Part shown: one piece after another, positions 17,801 to 27,868 of the stretch
Position numbering within the stretch: position 1 is the stretch's first letter
How the letters are laid out: each line of letters opens with the position of its first letter
Assembly (NCBI RefSeq): GCF_001890385.1
Contig: NZ_CP018221.1
Location: forward strand, 2,715,501 to 2,779,500
Direction: 5' to 3'
DNA from: Tardibacter chloracetimidivorans
GTDB taxonomy: Bacteria > Pseudomonadota > Alphaproteobacteria > Sphingomonadales > Sphingomonadaceae
Length of the DNA: 64,000 bases
Position numbers and translations under genes: made by a program
Notes under the pieces: model-generated
The model's input: only the letters and a program-made list of their open reading frames with translations
Databases searched by the model: none
Told to the model about the DNA's origin: nothing

Positions 17801-20125
17801 ATGGCCCGCAGCACCAGCGCGGCTCACGCGCCTTCCTTCGGGGAGCGAATAAGGGCTTTTTTCGTGACGAGCGGCGTCATGGCGGCAGCGGCGGCGCTCT
17901 GCCTGATCGCGCTTGCACTGGCCGCGGCGCTGCTCAGCTATCACGAGGCCGACCCTTCCTTCGACACCGTGACCGGCGCTGCGCCCCAGAACTGGATGGG
18001 CGCTCCGGGCGCATGGGTCGCAAACCTGCTCTTCCAGCTTTTCGGCCTGGGCGCGGTGCTAATCGTGCCCGTGATCGCGTCCCTGGGCGTGCGGCTTGCG
18101 CGCGGCCTCGGGATCGACCGGTGGCGGCGCTATCTGCTGGCGACGGGCGGCGCGATCCTGTGCGCGGCGATTGCGCTCGGCGTGGCCTGGCCGCGCCCGG
18201 TGACCTTTCTGCCGTCGCAGCCGGGCGGCCTCACCGGCCTTCTCGGCGGATGGACGACGGCATGGGCGCTTTCGCCGCTTGGCCCGACCGCCGCCCCGGT
18301 GATCGCCAATGTGGTCGTCGCGCTGTTCGGGCTGGCCGCGATCGGGCTGTGGCTGTGGGGCCTCGGCGTGGACGCGGAGGATTGGGGCCGCCTCATCGGC
18401 CGCGTCTGGCACAGGACCGGCCCCGAAATCCCGGACTGCGAGGATGTCGAGGACCAGCCCGCACCCCGCCGCGTCGATGCGCCGCGACCCGTGTCCGCTG
18501 CGACCGCTGCCGCTCCGACGAAGAAGATCGTGGAGCGCGCCGCCGCTCCGGCCGCCGCCGGCCGCCGTGCGCAGCGCGAGCGCCAGACCTCGCTCGATCT
18601 CGGCGACGCTTATCAGCTCCCGATGCTCGACCTGCTGACTCCGCCGCCGAAGGCCGGGGCCGTCAAGATCGACGCCGCCGCGCTGGAGCAGAATGCGCGC
18701 CTGTTAGAATCGGTGCTGGAGGATTTCGGAGTCAAGGGAGAGATCGTCGAGGTCCGCCCCGGGCCGGTCGTCACCATGTACGAGCTTGAGCCCGCGGCCG
18801 GGATCAAGGCAAGCCGCGTCATCGGCCTGGCCGACGACATCGCCCGTTCGATGAGCGCGATGTCGGCCCGCGTCGCGGTGGTGCCGGGCCGCAACGTCAT
18901 CGGCATCGAACTGCCGAACCAGCGCCGGGAATCGGTCTCGCTTTCCGAACTCATCGCTTCCGACGCATTCGAGGATACCAGCGCGACCCTGCCGCTGGTG
19001 CTGGGCAAGAACATCGCGGGCGATCCGGTGGTGGCCGACCTTGCGCCAATGCCCCATCTGCTGATCGCGGGTACGACCGGTTCGGGCAAGTCGGTCGGCC
19101 TCAACGCGATGATCCTGTCGCTGCTCTACCGGCTCAACCCCGATCAGTGCCGCATGATCATGATCGACCCGAAGATGCTGGAACTGTCGATCTATGACGG
19201 CATCCCGCATCTGCTTTCGCCGGTGGTGACGGAGCCGCCCAAGGCGATCCGCGCGCTCAAATGGGCGGTGGAGCAGATGGAGGACCGCTACCGGATGATG
19301 GCGTCGGTCGGGGTGCGGGCGCTCTCCTCCTTCAACCAGAAGGTGCGCGAGGCGAAGATCAAGGGCCAGCCGCTTGGCCGCCGCGTCCAGACCGGCTGGG
19401 ATTCCGAAAGCGGCCAGCCGATCTATGAGGAGGAGACGCTCGACTATGAACCGCTGCCGCTGATCGTGGTGGTGGTCGACGAGCTTGCCGATCTGATGAT
19501 GACGGCGGGCAAGGAGGTGGAGTTCCTGATCCAGCGGCTGGCGCAGAAGGCGCGCGCCGCGGGCATCCACCTGATCATGGCCACGCAACGCCCCTCGGTG
19601 GACGTCATCACCGGCGTCATCAAGGCCAACCTGCCCACCCGCATCAGCTTTCAGGTGACGTCGAAGATCGACAGCCGCACCATCCTTGGCGAACAGGGGG
19701 CCGAGCAGCTCCTCGGCAAGGGCGACATGCTCTACATGCCGGGCGGCAAGCAGATCGTCCGCGTCCATGGCCCCTTCGTCTCGGACGACGAGGTGCAGGG
19801 CATCACCGATCACTGGCGCTCGCAGGGCGCGCCCGAATATATCTCGGCGGTGACCGAGGAGCCGGAGGACGCCGGCCAGTTCGGCTTCGATCTCGGCATG
19901 CCCGGCGGTGAGGAGGACGGCGAGGCCGCGCTCTACAGGCGCGCCGTGCAGATCGTGGCGGAAAGCCAGAAGGCGTCCACCAGCTATATCCAGCGGCAGC
20001 TTCGCGTGGGCTATAACAACGCCGCGCGCCTGATCGAGCGGATGGAAAAGGACGGCCTCGTCGGCCAGGCCGACCATGTCGGGCGCCGCGAGGTGCTGAT
20101 CGACACCGACGGCCACCCGATCTAG
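17801..20125 (+). CDS. ftsK: DNA translocase FtsK
   Basis: A 774-residue protein with hydrophobic membrane segments in the first 200 residues, a short Ala/Pro-rich linker to about residue 260, then the RecA-like motor with Walker A GTTGSGKSVGLN near residue 425 and Walker B VVVVDELADLMM near residue 560. The C-terminal gamma winged helix (LYRRAVQIVAESQKASTSYI and RQLRVGYNNAARLIERME) recognises the polar KOPS sequences. It moves DNA at the septum and activates XerCD at dif. The linker is short compared with E. coli FtsK. Confidence 0.97.
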   Translation: MARSTSAAHAPSFGERIRAFFVTSGVMAAAAALCLIALALAAALLSYHEADPSFDTVTGAAPQNWMGAPGAWVANLLFQLFGLGAVLIVPVIASLGVRLARGLGIDRWRRYLLATGGAILCAAIALGVAWPRPVTFLPSQPGGLTGLLGGWTTAWALSPLGPTAAPVIANVVVALFGLAAIGLWLWGLGVDAEDWGRLIGRVWHRTGPEIPDCEDVEDQPAPRRVDAPRPVSAATAAAPTKKIVERAAAPAAAGRRAQRERQTSLDLGDAYQLPMLDLLTPPPKAGAVKIDAAALEQNARLLESVLEDFGVKGEIVEVRPGPVVTMYELEPAAGIKASRVIGLADDIARSMSAMSARVAVVPGRNVIGIELPNQRRESVSLSELIASDAFEDTSATLPLVLGKNIAGDPVVADLAPMPHLLIAGTTGSGKSVGLNAMILSLLYRLNPDQCRMIMIDPKMLELSIYDGIPHLLSPVVTEPPKAIRALKWAVEQMEDRYRMMASVGVRALSSFNQKVREAKIKGQPLGRRVQTGWDSESGQPIYEEETLDYEPLPLIVVVVDELADLMMTAGKEVEFLIQRLAQKARAAGIHLIMATQRPSVDVITGVIKANLPTRISFQVTSKIDSRTILGEQGAEQLLGKGDMLYMPGGKQIVRVHGPFVSDDEVQGITDHWRSQGAPEYISAVTEEPEDAGQFGFDLGMPGGEEDGEAALYRRAVQIVAESQKASTSYIQRQLRVGYNNAARLIERMEKDGLVGQADHVGRREVLIDTDGHPI

Positions 20126-20143
20126 CCGATCCTTTTATGGGGG

Positions 20144-20446
20144 TCAGTCGTGCGCCTCTTCGATGCGCGTGATGTCGCCTTCGGTGAAGAGATAGGTTCG
20201 AAGCTGCCTGTCGAAATCGGGATTGCGGCGGCGCAACCATTCCAGCGCCATTGCGGCATGCTCGATCTCCTCGCGCATGTTGTGGAGCAGAATCTCCTTC
20301 AGTTCCGCATCGTCGCAGTCGTCGGCGCGCTGCCTGTACCAGTCGGTCGCCTCAAGCTCCTCCATCAGCGATGTGATCGCCTGATGCATGGCGAGCGTTT
20401 CCTTGCTCAGCCGTTCACGGGGAGCGTGCAACCCTTCGCTCGACAT
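20144..20446 (-). CDS. Encapsulin-type ferritin-like protein (EncFtn), without visible cargo tail
   Basis: A 100-residue protein closely resembling the encapsulated ferritin family: HQAITSLMEELEATDWYRQR, then REEIEHAAMALEWLRRR and LRTYLFTEGDIT. The metal ligands appear kept (Glu29, Glu30 and Glu32; Glu59, Glu62 and His63). The family dimerises to form a ferroxidase site. Known members end with an encapsulin-targeting peptide after the LRTYLFTE segment; here the protein stops a few residues later. No encapsulin shell gene is seen in the window. It sits between ftsK (convergent) and the D,D-carboxypeptidase gene. Confidence 0.85.
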   Translation of the reverse strand: MSSEGLHAPRERLSKETLAMHQAITSLMEELEATDWYRQRADDCDDAELKEILLHNMREEIEHAAMALEWLRRRNPDFDRQLRTYLFTEGDITRIEEAHD

Positions 20447-20556
20447 TCAGTCCTCCTTTGAAGTCAAAAATGCGGCGCTGCGAACATTCCGCATGCGCCA
20501 CAATCTCCAACCGTCGGGAAGACGAAGCGTTCCGTGTTTTGACGAATGGCCGGATG

Positions 20557-21537
20557 TCAGCGCCGCGGGCTGCGAGTCCCGTTGGTCACGCTGTCGTCGC
20601 CCGATCCCTGCTCGGTGACCGTCGCGGTGCCCGGAACACGGAAATCGGCAGGCTCGTTGAGGTTGGCCGCAACCGTCGTCCTGACGCCCTGGGTGCGACG
20701 GTTAAGCACATCGAACCCCGCATCGAGCAGCGCCGCGACATTCTGGTCCCGGGCCATGGTGGACGGCCCCCCAAGCACCACCGCGATCAGCCGTTTGCCG
20801 TCGCGCATGGCCGATGCCGCCAGCGTAAAGCCCGCCGCATTGGTGTAGCCGGTCTTGATGCCGTCGACGCCGGGCATCTTGCCCAGCAGCTTGTTGTGGT
20901 TCTTCAGCACCTGCTTGCCATAGACATACTGCTGCTGCCCGAAATAGCGGTAATATTGCGGGTAATCCCGAAGCATGGCCATCGACAGCACGGCGATGTC
21001 GCGCGCGGTGGTGAGATGGCGTGCATTGGGCAGCCCGGACGCATTGGCGAAATAGGTGTTCATCATGCCGAGCGACCGCGCCTTGCCCGTCATCTGCGCG
21101 GCAAAGGCGGTTTCGCTCCCGGCGATCTTTTCGGCAAGCGCGGCGGCGATGTCATTGGCCGACTTGACCGCGATCACCCGGATCGCCTGCTCCACCGTCA
21201 GGCTGCTGCCTACGCCCAGGCCAAGCCTGGATGGCGGCTGCGATGCGGCGTGGCGCGAGATCACCACCCGGTCGGTCAGCTCGAGCTTGTCTGCTTCCAG
21301 AGCCTCGAACGCCAGATAGAGGGTCATCACCTTGGTGATGGAAGCCGGATAGCGCGGCACGTCCGCCCGGCGGGAATAGAGAACTTCGTGCGTTTCGGGG
21401 TTTATCATTATGGCGGCATATTTGGGATTGTCATAAAGGCTTGTCGCCTGAGCAGGCGCCGTTGTGGCCAGCGGTGCGCCCATTGCGATCACTGCCGCCA
21501 GAAATCCTGTCCTGACCAGTTTAATCATAATCCTCAT
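20557..21537 (-). CDS. D-alanyl-D-alanine carboxypeptidase (PBP5/6 family)
   Basis: A 326-residue peptidase of the S11 family with an N-terminal signal peptide ending near ATTAPAQA. The three active-site motifs are Ser66-Ile-Thr-Lys69, Ser126-Ala-Asn128 and Lys228-Thr-Gly230. It trims the terminal D-Ala of peptidoglycan pentapeptides in the periplasm. The C-terminal beta-sandwich and anchor of E. coli PBP5 are short or absent. The ATG at 21537 gives a normal signal peptide; the open frame to 21636 is not needed. Confidence 0.92.
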   Translation of the reverse strand: MRIMIKLVRTGFLAAVIAMGAPLATTAPAQATSLYDNPKYAAIMINPETHEVLYSRRADVPRYPASITKVMTLYLAFEALEADKLELTDRVVISRHAASQPPSRLGLGVGSSLTVEQAIRVIAVKSANDIAAALAEKIAGSETAFAAQMTGKARSLGMMNTYFANASGLPNARHLTTARDIAVLSMAMLRDYPQYYRYFGQQQYVYGKQVLKNHNKLLGKMPGVDGIKTGYTNAAGFTLAASAMRDGKRLIAVVLGGPSTMARDQNVAALLDAGFDVLNRRTQGVRTTVAANLNEPADFRVPGTATVTEQGSGDDSVTNGTRSPRR

Positions 21538-21786
21538 GCCACTACCCCGCCCCGAACTGGTACAGTGTATCATCTTTAAAGGGGCTGTGGATAATCTTTC
21601 GCCAAGGTAACGAACGACTTGACCGACATTCCGCACATGCGATCGTCAGATCTCCGGGAAGCGCGCCATTTTCGGGAACCTTTGCCCGATGGGCGTAATG
21701 CCGCCGTGGCGGGAGGACAGCACGTTGACCTCGGGCCGATAAGTGTTCAGTCACCGTTCAATGCGGCCCCTCCATATGCGGACATC

Positions 21787-22437
21787 ATGAAACACTTCGG
21801 AATCCTTGCATTTGCACCGGCGCTCGCGTTTGCGGCGCCCCTTGGCGTCTTCCCGCACGCGCCTGCGCTGGCGCAATCCGCCGCCAAGCCGCAACTCGCC
21901 GCCGTCTCCGCCCATCTGAAGGCGATGAAGACGATGACCGCCGATTTCTCCCAGACCGGCCAGAACGGGCAGACGCTCACCGGCAAGCTCACCCTTGCCC
22001 GGCCTGGGAAAATACGGTTTCAATATCAGCCCGGAGTACCGCTGCTTGTCGTATCCGACGGCCGCACGCTGACGATGGTGGATTATCAGGTGGCCCAGGT
22101 GTCGCGCTGGCCGGTCAGGAACACGCCGCTCGGCGTGCTACTGGATCCCGAACGCGATCCCGGGCGCTATGCAAAAGTGCTGCCTTCGGCCGACCCGAAC
22201 CGGCTGAACGTGGAGGCCAGGGACCCGAAGCACCCCGAATATGGAGTCATGACGCTGTCGTTCCGCCGCGATCCGTCGGGCCCCTCCGGGCTGATCCTGC
22301 GTGGCTGGACGGTGCTGGACGCGCAGAACAACCGGACGACGGTGATCCTGTCGAACCAGCGGTTCAACGTGCCCGTGTCCGACAATAATTTCCGCTACCG
22401 CGATCCGCGTCCCCATCGCCCGCCGAGCCGGGGATGA
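21787..22437 (+). CDS. lolA: Outer-membrane lipoprotein carrier LolA family
   Basis: A 216-residue periplasmic protein with a signal peptide cleaved near PALAQS. The mature part starts with AVSAHLKAMKTMTADFSQT and has GKLTLARPGKIRFQYQPG and LLVVSDGRTLTMVDYQ, the LolA fold that shuttles lipoproteins to the outer membrane. Its place downstream of ftsK is usual in sphingomonads, although a ferritin and a carboxypeptidase gene lie between them here. Confidence 0.92.
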   Translation: MKHFGILAFAPALAFAAPLGVFPHAPALAQSAAKPQLAAVSAHLKAMKTMTADFSQTGQNGQTLTGKLTLARPGKIRFQYQPGVPLLVVSDGRTLTMVDYQVAQVSRWPVRNTPLGVLLDPERDPGRYAKVLPSADPNRLNVEARDPKHPEYGVMTLSFRRDPSGPSGLILRGWTVLDAQNNRTTVILSNQRFNVPVSDNNFRYRDPRPHRPPSRG

Positions 22438-22634
22438 CATTTCAATCTCGTTCATCCTGCGGTCAGACAAGGATGGTTAAAAAGACATCAGTGGCCGTCG
22501 GGGAAGCAATCGGAATTTTCCCCCTGTTATCCGGTTCTACCCGGCGGTCGCGAGCGTCAAGAACGCATCAACGGCCCCCGTTCCATGCCCCCGGAGCGGG
22601 GGCTATGCGTTTGACCTGCCGCGGAGCGCGACCC

Positions 22635-22856
22635 ATGCCTCTATTGCTTGTCCCGCTGCTGTTTCTCGTCGCCTTGTCGGGTTGCATCGCCCGCACGGCG
22701 GCCGATATCGTGACCTTGCCGGTCAAGGCCGCAGGCGCGGGCGTGGATGCAGTGACCACCAGCCAGGACGAGGCCGACCGGAACCGGGGGCGCGAGATTC
22801 GCCGGCAGGAGGAACGCGCCGCAAGGGAGCGCGCGCGAAACGCCCCGGACGACTAG
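22635..22856 (+). CDS. Small predicted lipoprotein
   Basis: A 73-residue protein. The N-terminus [17 protein letters not shown] is a lipoprotein signal with lipobox LSGC. The mature part is short and charged ([20 protein letters not shown]), possibly a helix. No family is recognised beyond small alphaproteobacterial lipoproteins of this type. Confidence 0.7.
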   Translation: MPLLLVPLLFLVALSGCIARTAADIVTLPVKAAGAGVDAVTTSQDEADRNRGREIRRQEERAARERARNAPDD

Positions 22857-22875
22857 CGTCGACGCGGAACCATTC

Positions 22876-22897
22876 ATTATCCCGGATAGGGGATAAT
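22876..22897 (+). promoter_or_regulatory. Inverted repeat upstream of formaldehyde dehydrogenase gene
   Basis: ATTATCCC-GGATAG-GGGATAAT is a perfect 8-6-8 inverted repeat followed by ATTTTT. It could be the terminator of the small lipoprotein gene just upstream, or an operator for the dehydrogenase starting 79 bp downstream. The A/T-rich stem makes a strong terminator less certain. Confidence 0.5.
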
Positions 22898-22975
22898 ATT
22901 TTTCGCGAACTGCACATTATCACGGCCGCCCGGCTGCGTTACACCACGCACAGCAATAAAGTGACGGAGCGAGCC

Positions 22976-24088
<1,113 letters not shown>

Positions 24089-24142
24089 GCGGGCCACTCG
24101 CGGACCCAATGTGCACTCTGCCCGAAGGATAGCTGAACCGGC

Positions 24143-24979
24143 ATGATCGAGACGATTTCCACCAACCGCAGCCATGACGGCATACAGGGCGTCTACAGGC
24201 ACGCCTCCGCCGCCACCGGAACGGATATGACCTTTTCGGTCTATGTCCCGCCCCATGCTGAAGGGGCGCGGCTGCCGGTGGTCTGGTATCTGTCGGGGCT
24301 GACCTGCACCCACGCCAATGTGACGGAGAAAGGCGAGTTCCGCAGCGCCTGCGCCGAACTGGGGCTGATCTTCGTCGCACCGGATACCTCACCTCGCGGT
24401 GAAGGCGTGCCCGACGACCCCGAGGGCGCTTATGATTTCGGACTGGGCGCGGGCTTTTACGTCGATGCGACACAGGAGCCGTTCTCCCGCCATTACCGGA
24501 TGTGGAGCTATGTGACGGACGAGCTTCCCGGGATCATCGGCGAGAGTTTTCCCGCGGACATGACGCGCCAGTCGATCATGGGCCATTCGATGGGCGGTCA
24601 TGGCGCGCTGACGATCGGCCTGACCTTACCCGATCGCTTCAGGGCGGTGTCGGCCTTTTCCCCGATCGTCGCGCCCGGCGCGGTGCCATGGGGGCAGAAG
24701 GCGCTGGCGGGCTATCTCGGTGAGGACAAGGCCGCGTGGCGCAGGCACGATGCCGTCGCGCTGATCGAGGACGGGGCGCGGGTGCCGGAGCTTCTGGTCG
24801 ATCAGGGCGCGGCCGACCAGTTTCTTGACGGACAGCTTCAGCCGCACCGGCTGCGCGACGCCTGCGACGCGGCGGGGATCGGGCTGACACTGGGCCTGCA
24901 TGAAGGTTACGACCACAGCTATTATTTCATCTCCACCTTCATGGAGACGCAGCTCAGGTGGCACGCCGCACGTCTTTGA
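24143..24979 (+). CDS. fghA: S-formylglutathione hydrolase
   Basis: A 278-residue esterase-D-family enzyme. The nucleophile Ser149 lies in MGHSMGGHGAL, with VVWYLSGLTCTHANVTEKGE upstream and an Asp (VDQGAADQFL) and His (GYDHSYYF) completing the triad. It hydrolyses S-formylglutathione to formate and glutathione. It follows the class III dehydrogenase gene by 54 bp and is likely in one operon with it. Confidence 0.95.
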   Translation: MIETISTNRSHDGIQGVYRHASAATGTDMTFSVYVPPHAEGARLPVVWYLSGLTCTHANVTEKGEFRSACAELGLIFVAPDTSPRGEGVPDDPEGAYDFGLGAGFYVDATQEPFSRHYRMWSYVTDELPGIIGESFPADMTRQSIMGHSMGGHGALTIGLTLPDRFRAVSAFSPIVAPGAVPWGQKALAGYLGEDKAAWRRHDAVALIEDGARVPELLVDQGAADQFLDGQLQPHRLRDACDAAGIGLTLGLHEGYDHSYYFISTFMETQLRWHAARL

Positions 24980-25061
24980 CGGCGGCTGCCGATCGCGCGA
25001 AAGACTGAGCGCGCAGGCCGTGCCGCGCATGATGGCCGGGGGGCGCTTCGCCGGCCCGCGG

Positions 25062-25604
25062 TCAGGCTTTTGCGGGACTCAGCTCGCGAAGCAGGGTCGC
25101 GGGATCGCCGTCCCATTTTTCCGCTGATTTGCGCACCGCGCTGAAGAAAGCGCGGATGGCGGGCTTGTCCTCGACGATCTCGACCATGTGTCCCAGCGCC
25201 GGCGAAGTATCGACATAGGCATAGCGCATGTCGCCGAAGCGACCATCGGCCCCGACTTCAAAGCCCTGGGCGGTATAATGGCCAAGCGCTGCGTCGAAAT
25301 CCCCGGCGATGATGGCGACATGGTGCAGGCCGGTGGCTCCGGGAGCGACGGTGTCGCGATAGACGGACGGCCCGTCGTCATGCTGCTCGATCAGTTCTAC
25401 CTGAAACTCCCCCGACTGGGCGACGGCCGTTGAAAAGCGCGTCGCCGAAGGCCTGCCCCGATGCCGGGGCTCGATGAGCGCGAGATTGCGGTTGATGAGG
25501 AACGGCCCGACGCCAAGCGCCGCGTGCCAGCGCCGCGCCGCCTCCTCCAGATTGGGCACGACCCAGGCGAACTGGATGATGTCGGGGCGGAAACTGTGCA
25601 TCAT
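25062..25604 (-). CDS. VOC/glyoxalase-family protein
   Basis: A 180-residue two-module VOC protein: QFAWVVPNLEEAARRWHAAL with LGVGPF, and TGLHHVAIIAGDFDAALGHY. His in module 2 and the Glu in HMVEIVED are candidate metal ligands. It is distantly similar to the product at 58505-59041. It overlaps the next upstream gene (NTF2-like) by four bases, so the two are co-translated. VOC proteins of catabolic clusters are often isomerases, epimerases or extradiol dioxygenases; the reaction is unknown. Confidence 0.82.
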   Translation of the reverse strand: MMHSFRPDIIQFAWVVPNLEEAARRWHAALGVGPFLINRNLALIEPRHRGRPSATRFSTAVAQSGEFQVELIEQHDDGPSVYRDTVAPGATGLHHVAIIAGDFDAALGHYTAQGFEVGADGRFGDMRYAYVDTSPALGHMVEIVEDKPAIRAFFSAVRKSAEKWDGDPATLLRELSPAKA

Positions 25605-26149
25605 GCTCTCCCGCGCGATTTCTCATATTCCGTCCAGCTCGGCAGCTGCTCCGGAAAATCCGCCGGCTTCGGCTCGTCATAGGCGTGGTTGCGATCCAGC
25701 GTCCGCAAAATGTCCGGATATTCCGCGACCGGCACATAATAGAGAAAGTTGATGGTGCGATCCGCGATCTTCCACCCGTCTGCGGTGTTCCTGTAGATAT
25801 CATCATAGCGAATGGCCGTCACCATCATCTGGCCGCGCCGCCACAGTTCGGCATGGCCGGAGACGCGCCCCCGCGCCTGGTCATTGCCTTCAAAGTCGAT
25901 CTGGACGTCGTGCATGAAATGATGCCCCGGCCCCAGAACATCAAACCGGCCGTGGAATTGCGCCATGATCGTGTCCACGCCCGAGGCATTCATCACTCCA
26001 TCGGCAGAGCGCAACGCCGCATCCGGAGTGAAGAGCGTCGGAATACGGTCGATCAGCCGGTCGTCGATGTAAAAGCAATAGCGGGCCACAAGCTGGCGAA
26101 TCTGGGATTCCGCTTCCAGCCGCGTGATCCGGTCTTCCAGCTTCTGCAT
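25601..26149 (-). CDS. NTF2/SnoaL-like protein
   Basis: A 182-residue protein of the SnoaL-like/NTF2 fold: EDRITRLEAESQIRQLVARY, then IDDRLIDRIPTLFTPDAALR and FLYYVPVAEYPDI. Such proteins act as isomerases, hydratases or small subunits of ring-hydroxylating oxygenases. It is the first gene of a two-gene minus-strand unit, downstream of the operator-like palindrome at 26248-26269. Confidence 0.82.
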   Translation of the reverse strand: MQKLEDRITRLEAESQIRQLVARYCFYIDDRLIDRIPTLFTPDAALRSADGVMNASGVDTIMAQFHGRFDVLGPGHHFMHDVQIDFEGNDQARGRVSGHAELWRRGQMMVTAIRYDDIYRNTADGWKIADRTINFLYYVPVAEYPDILRTLDRNHAYDEPKPADFPEQLPSWTEYEKSRGRA

Positions 26150-26247
26150 GCTGCTCTCCTCGAAGGGCGGGCCTTGAAGGGCGGCTGAACCGCCGTTCCG
26201 GCTCCTTGTTGAAAACGACTATTGCCTCAGGCGCGGATCGGGTCAAT

Positions 26248-26269
26248 AAAAACAGTCAAGAATGTTTTT
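26248..26269. promoter_or_regulatory. Cluster palindrome, site 1
   Basis: AAAAACA-GTCAAGAA-TGTTTTT: perfect 7-bp arms with an 8-bp spacer. It lies between the divergent NTF2-like gene (start 26149) and VOC gene (start 26323). Confidence 0.7.
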
Positions 26270-26322
26270 TAAAGACGCGAGATGCGCGGTGGTCCACCGA
26301 TACGCCGCGCGAGGAGAGAAGG

Positions 26323-26796
26323 ATGATCCGGGGTTTTCACCATGTCGCCGTCACGACGCCCGACCTGGAGCGTTTCATCGACCATTATGAGCGTTGGTTC
26401 GGCTTTGAACGAGTCGCCGAAGGGGGTTGGGAACCGGACAATGAACGGGTGGGACGCATGGTCCAGCTGCCCGGATCGTCCGCGCGCTATGCCATGATCC
26501 GCCTGGGCAGCTTCTACATGGAGGTGTTCCAGTATCACCAGCCCGAGGGCGTCAGGATCGAACGCCGCATGTGCGATCCGGGGCTCATCCACATCTGCCT
26601 TTATGTCGACCACGCCCAGGCGGAATATGAGCGACTTTCGGCCCTCGGCATGGAGTTTCACTGTCCGCCGGGCGGGGCGGGAACGATGCTCGCCACCTAC
26701 GGCCGTGACTGCGACGGCAATGTCGTCGAGCTGCTGCAGGTGATCGCCGAGGACCACCCCTTCCCGCTGCTCGACGCCAGGGCCGAACCCGCCTGA
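26323..26796 (+). CDS. VOC-family protein
   Basis: A 157-residue VOC protein with GFHHVAVTTPDLERFIDHYE at the start, the second-half strands LIHICLYVDHAQAEYERL, and a C-terminal DCDGNVVELLQV with a metal-ligand Glu. His6 or His7 and this Glu fit a metal site like that of methylmalonyl-CoA epimerase or dioxygenase relatives. The ATG at 26323 follows GAGGAGAGAAGG. It is a single-gene plus-strand unit next to site 1. Confidence 0.82.
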   Translation: MIRGFHHVAVTTPDLERFIDHYERWFGFERVAEGGWEPDNERVGRMVQLPGSSARYAMIRLGSFYMEVFQYHQPEGVRIERRMCDPGLIHICLYVDHAQAEYERLSALGMEFHCPPGGAGTMLATYGRDCDGNVVELLQVIAEDHPFPLLDARAEPA

Positions 26797-26810
26797 GCGG
26801 GCGCGATTCG

Positions 26811-27716
26811 TCAGGCGGCGCCGCCCTCGTTGAAATAATCGGGCATGCCGGCGGGCCATACGACCCCCCATTGCGCCTGACCGCCATCGATGATGATGAG
26901 GTCGCCGTTGATGAAGCGCCCGGCCGGTGAGGCGAGATAGGTAATCGCCTCGGCCACGTCCCAGGCGTTGCCGCGCTGCTTCATCGGATTGGCCTGATGG
27001 AAACGCTTCAGCGCTTCTTCGGGGTACATGACAAAGCCTTCGGTCTCGATCACGCCCGGCCCGATGCAATTGACGCGTACGTTGAGCGGCGCCCACTCCG
27101 TCGCAAGCGTCTTTGACAGATAGATCACTCCCGCCCGCGCGGCGCAGGTATGCGCGGCCTGCGGCATGCCGCGTTCGACATTCGCGACGATGTTGATGAT
27201 GTTGCCCGGCGTTCCGTCCGTCCGCCAGCGCTTGGCCGCCTCCTGCATCATCCACCAGGTGCCGTTGAGATTGGTGTCGATGACGGCGAGCCAGCCCTTG
27301 CGGGTGAAATCGATCGCGTCCTGCGGAAACTGGCCTCCGGCGTTGTTGACCAGCGTATCAAGGCCGCCAAGCCGGTCGTGGACCGTCGCGATCAATTCCT
27401 CCACCGCTTCGGGATCGCGTATGTTCGTGGACTGCGTCAGAATCTCCGTTCCAGTCGCCTCGTATATGGCGGCCTGCGTCGTCTTGAGCTTTTCCTCGTC
27501 GCGGCCGCAGATTGCCACGCTTGCGCCCAGTCGCACCGCAAGGAAGGCGGCGGCCTTGCCCATGCCGCTTCCACCGCCGGTGATGAGGATTCGCTGTCCG
27601 GACAGCAGATCGTCGCGGAACACCGTCTCGCGGCTGGCGAGATCGTCCTCGGTCAGACCGCGCTTCGGTCGTGTCGTGTCGTTCGGGTCGGGTCTGAACA
27701 CCTTTGGTCGAGACAT
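26811..27716 (-). CDS. SDR, 2,4-dienoyl-CoA-reductase-like, with non-standard active site
   Basis: A 301-residue SDR with a 40-residue N-terminal extension, the cofactor motif TGGGSGMG at residues 46-53, NNAG, and a typical end DLIIIDGG. The usual YxxxK is replaced: the aligned stretch is TCAARAG, so Tyr becomes Thr and Lys becomes Arg. 2,4-dienoyl-CoA reductases of the SDR class also lack the standard Tyr, so a dienoyl-CoA or related reduction is the best guess. The ATG at 27716 follows GGAG. Site 2 of the palindrome lies upstream. Confidence 0.8.
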   Translation of the reverse strand: MSRPKVFRPDPNDTTRPKRGLTEDDLASRETVFRDDLLSGQRILITGGGSGMGKAAAFLAVRLGASVAICGRDEEKLKTTQAAIYEATGTEILTQSTNIRDPEAVEELIATVHDRLGGLDTLVNNAGGQFPQDAIDFTRKGWLAVIDTNLNGTWWMMQEAAKRWRTDGTPGNIINIVANVERGMPQAAHTCAARAGVIYLSKTLATEWAPLNVRVNCIGPGVIETEGFVMYPEEALKRFHQANPMKQRGNAWDVAEAITYLASPAGRFINGDLIIIDGGQAQWGVVWPAGMPDYFNEGGAA

Positions 27717-27793
27717 GCCCCCGGCTCCTTTTCCTGATCGATCGCCGGGCGCGCCGGCGCATAGTTTCATCCTGCTCTATCAGGACTCCACTA

Positions 27794-27815
27794 AAAAACA
27801 ATCATGGATGTCTTT
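27794..27815. promoter_or_regulatory. Cluster palindrome, site 2
   Basis: AAAAACA-ATCATGGA-TGTCTTT, one mismatch between the arms. It lies about 80 bp upstream of the SDR start at 27716, just past the 3' end of the thiolase-like gene. Confidence 0.7.
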
Positions 27816-27868
27816 ATTGTGCTCTTTTCATGCGCCGGTCCGCCGGATGCGAAAGCCGGCCGATCGCG

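Noticed and set aside
18704-20116. A 470-codon minus-strand open frame opposite ftsK
   Set aside because: FtsK has clear Walker motifs and a gamma domain; the opposite frame has no family match.
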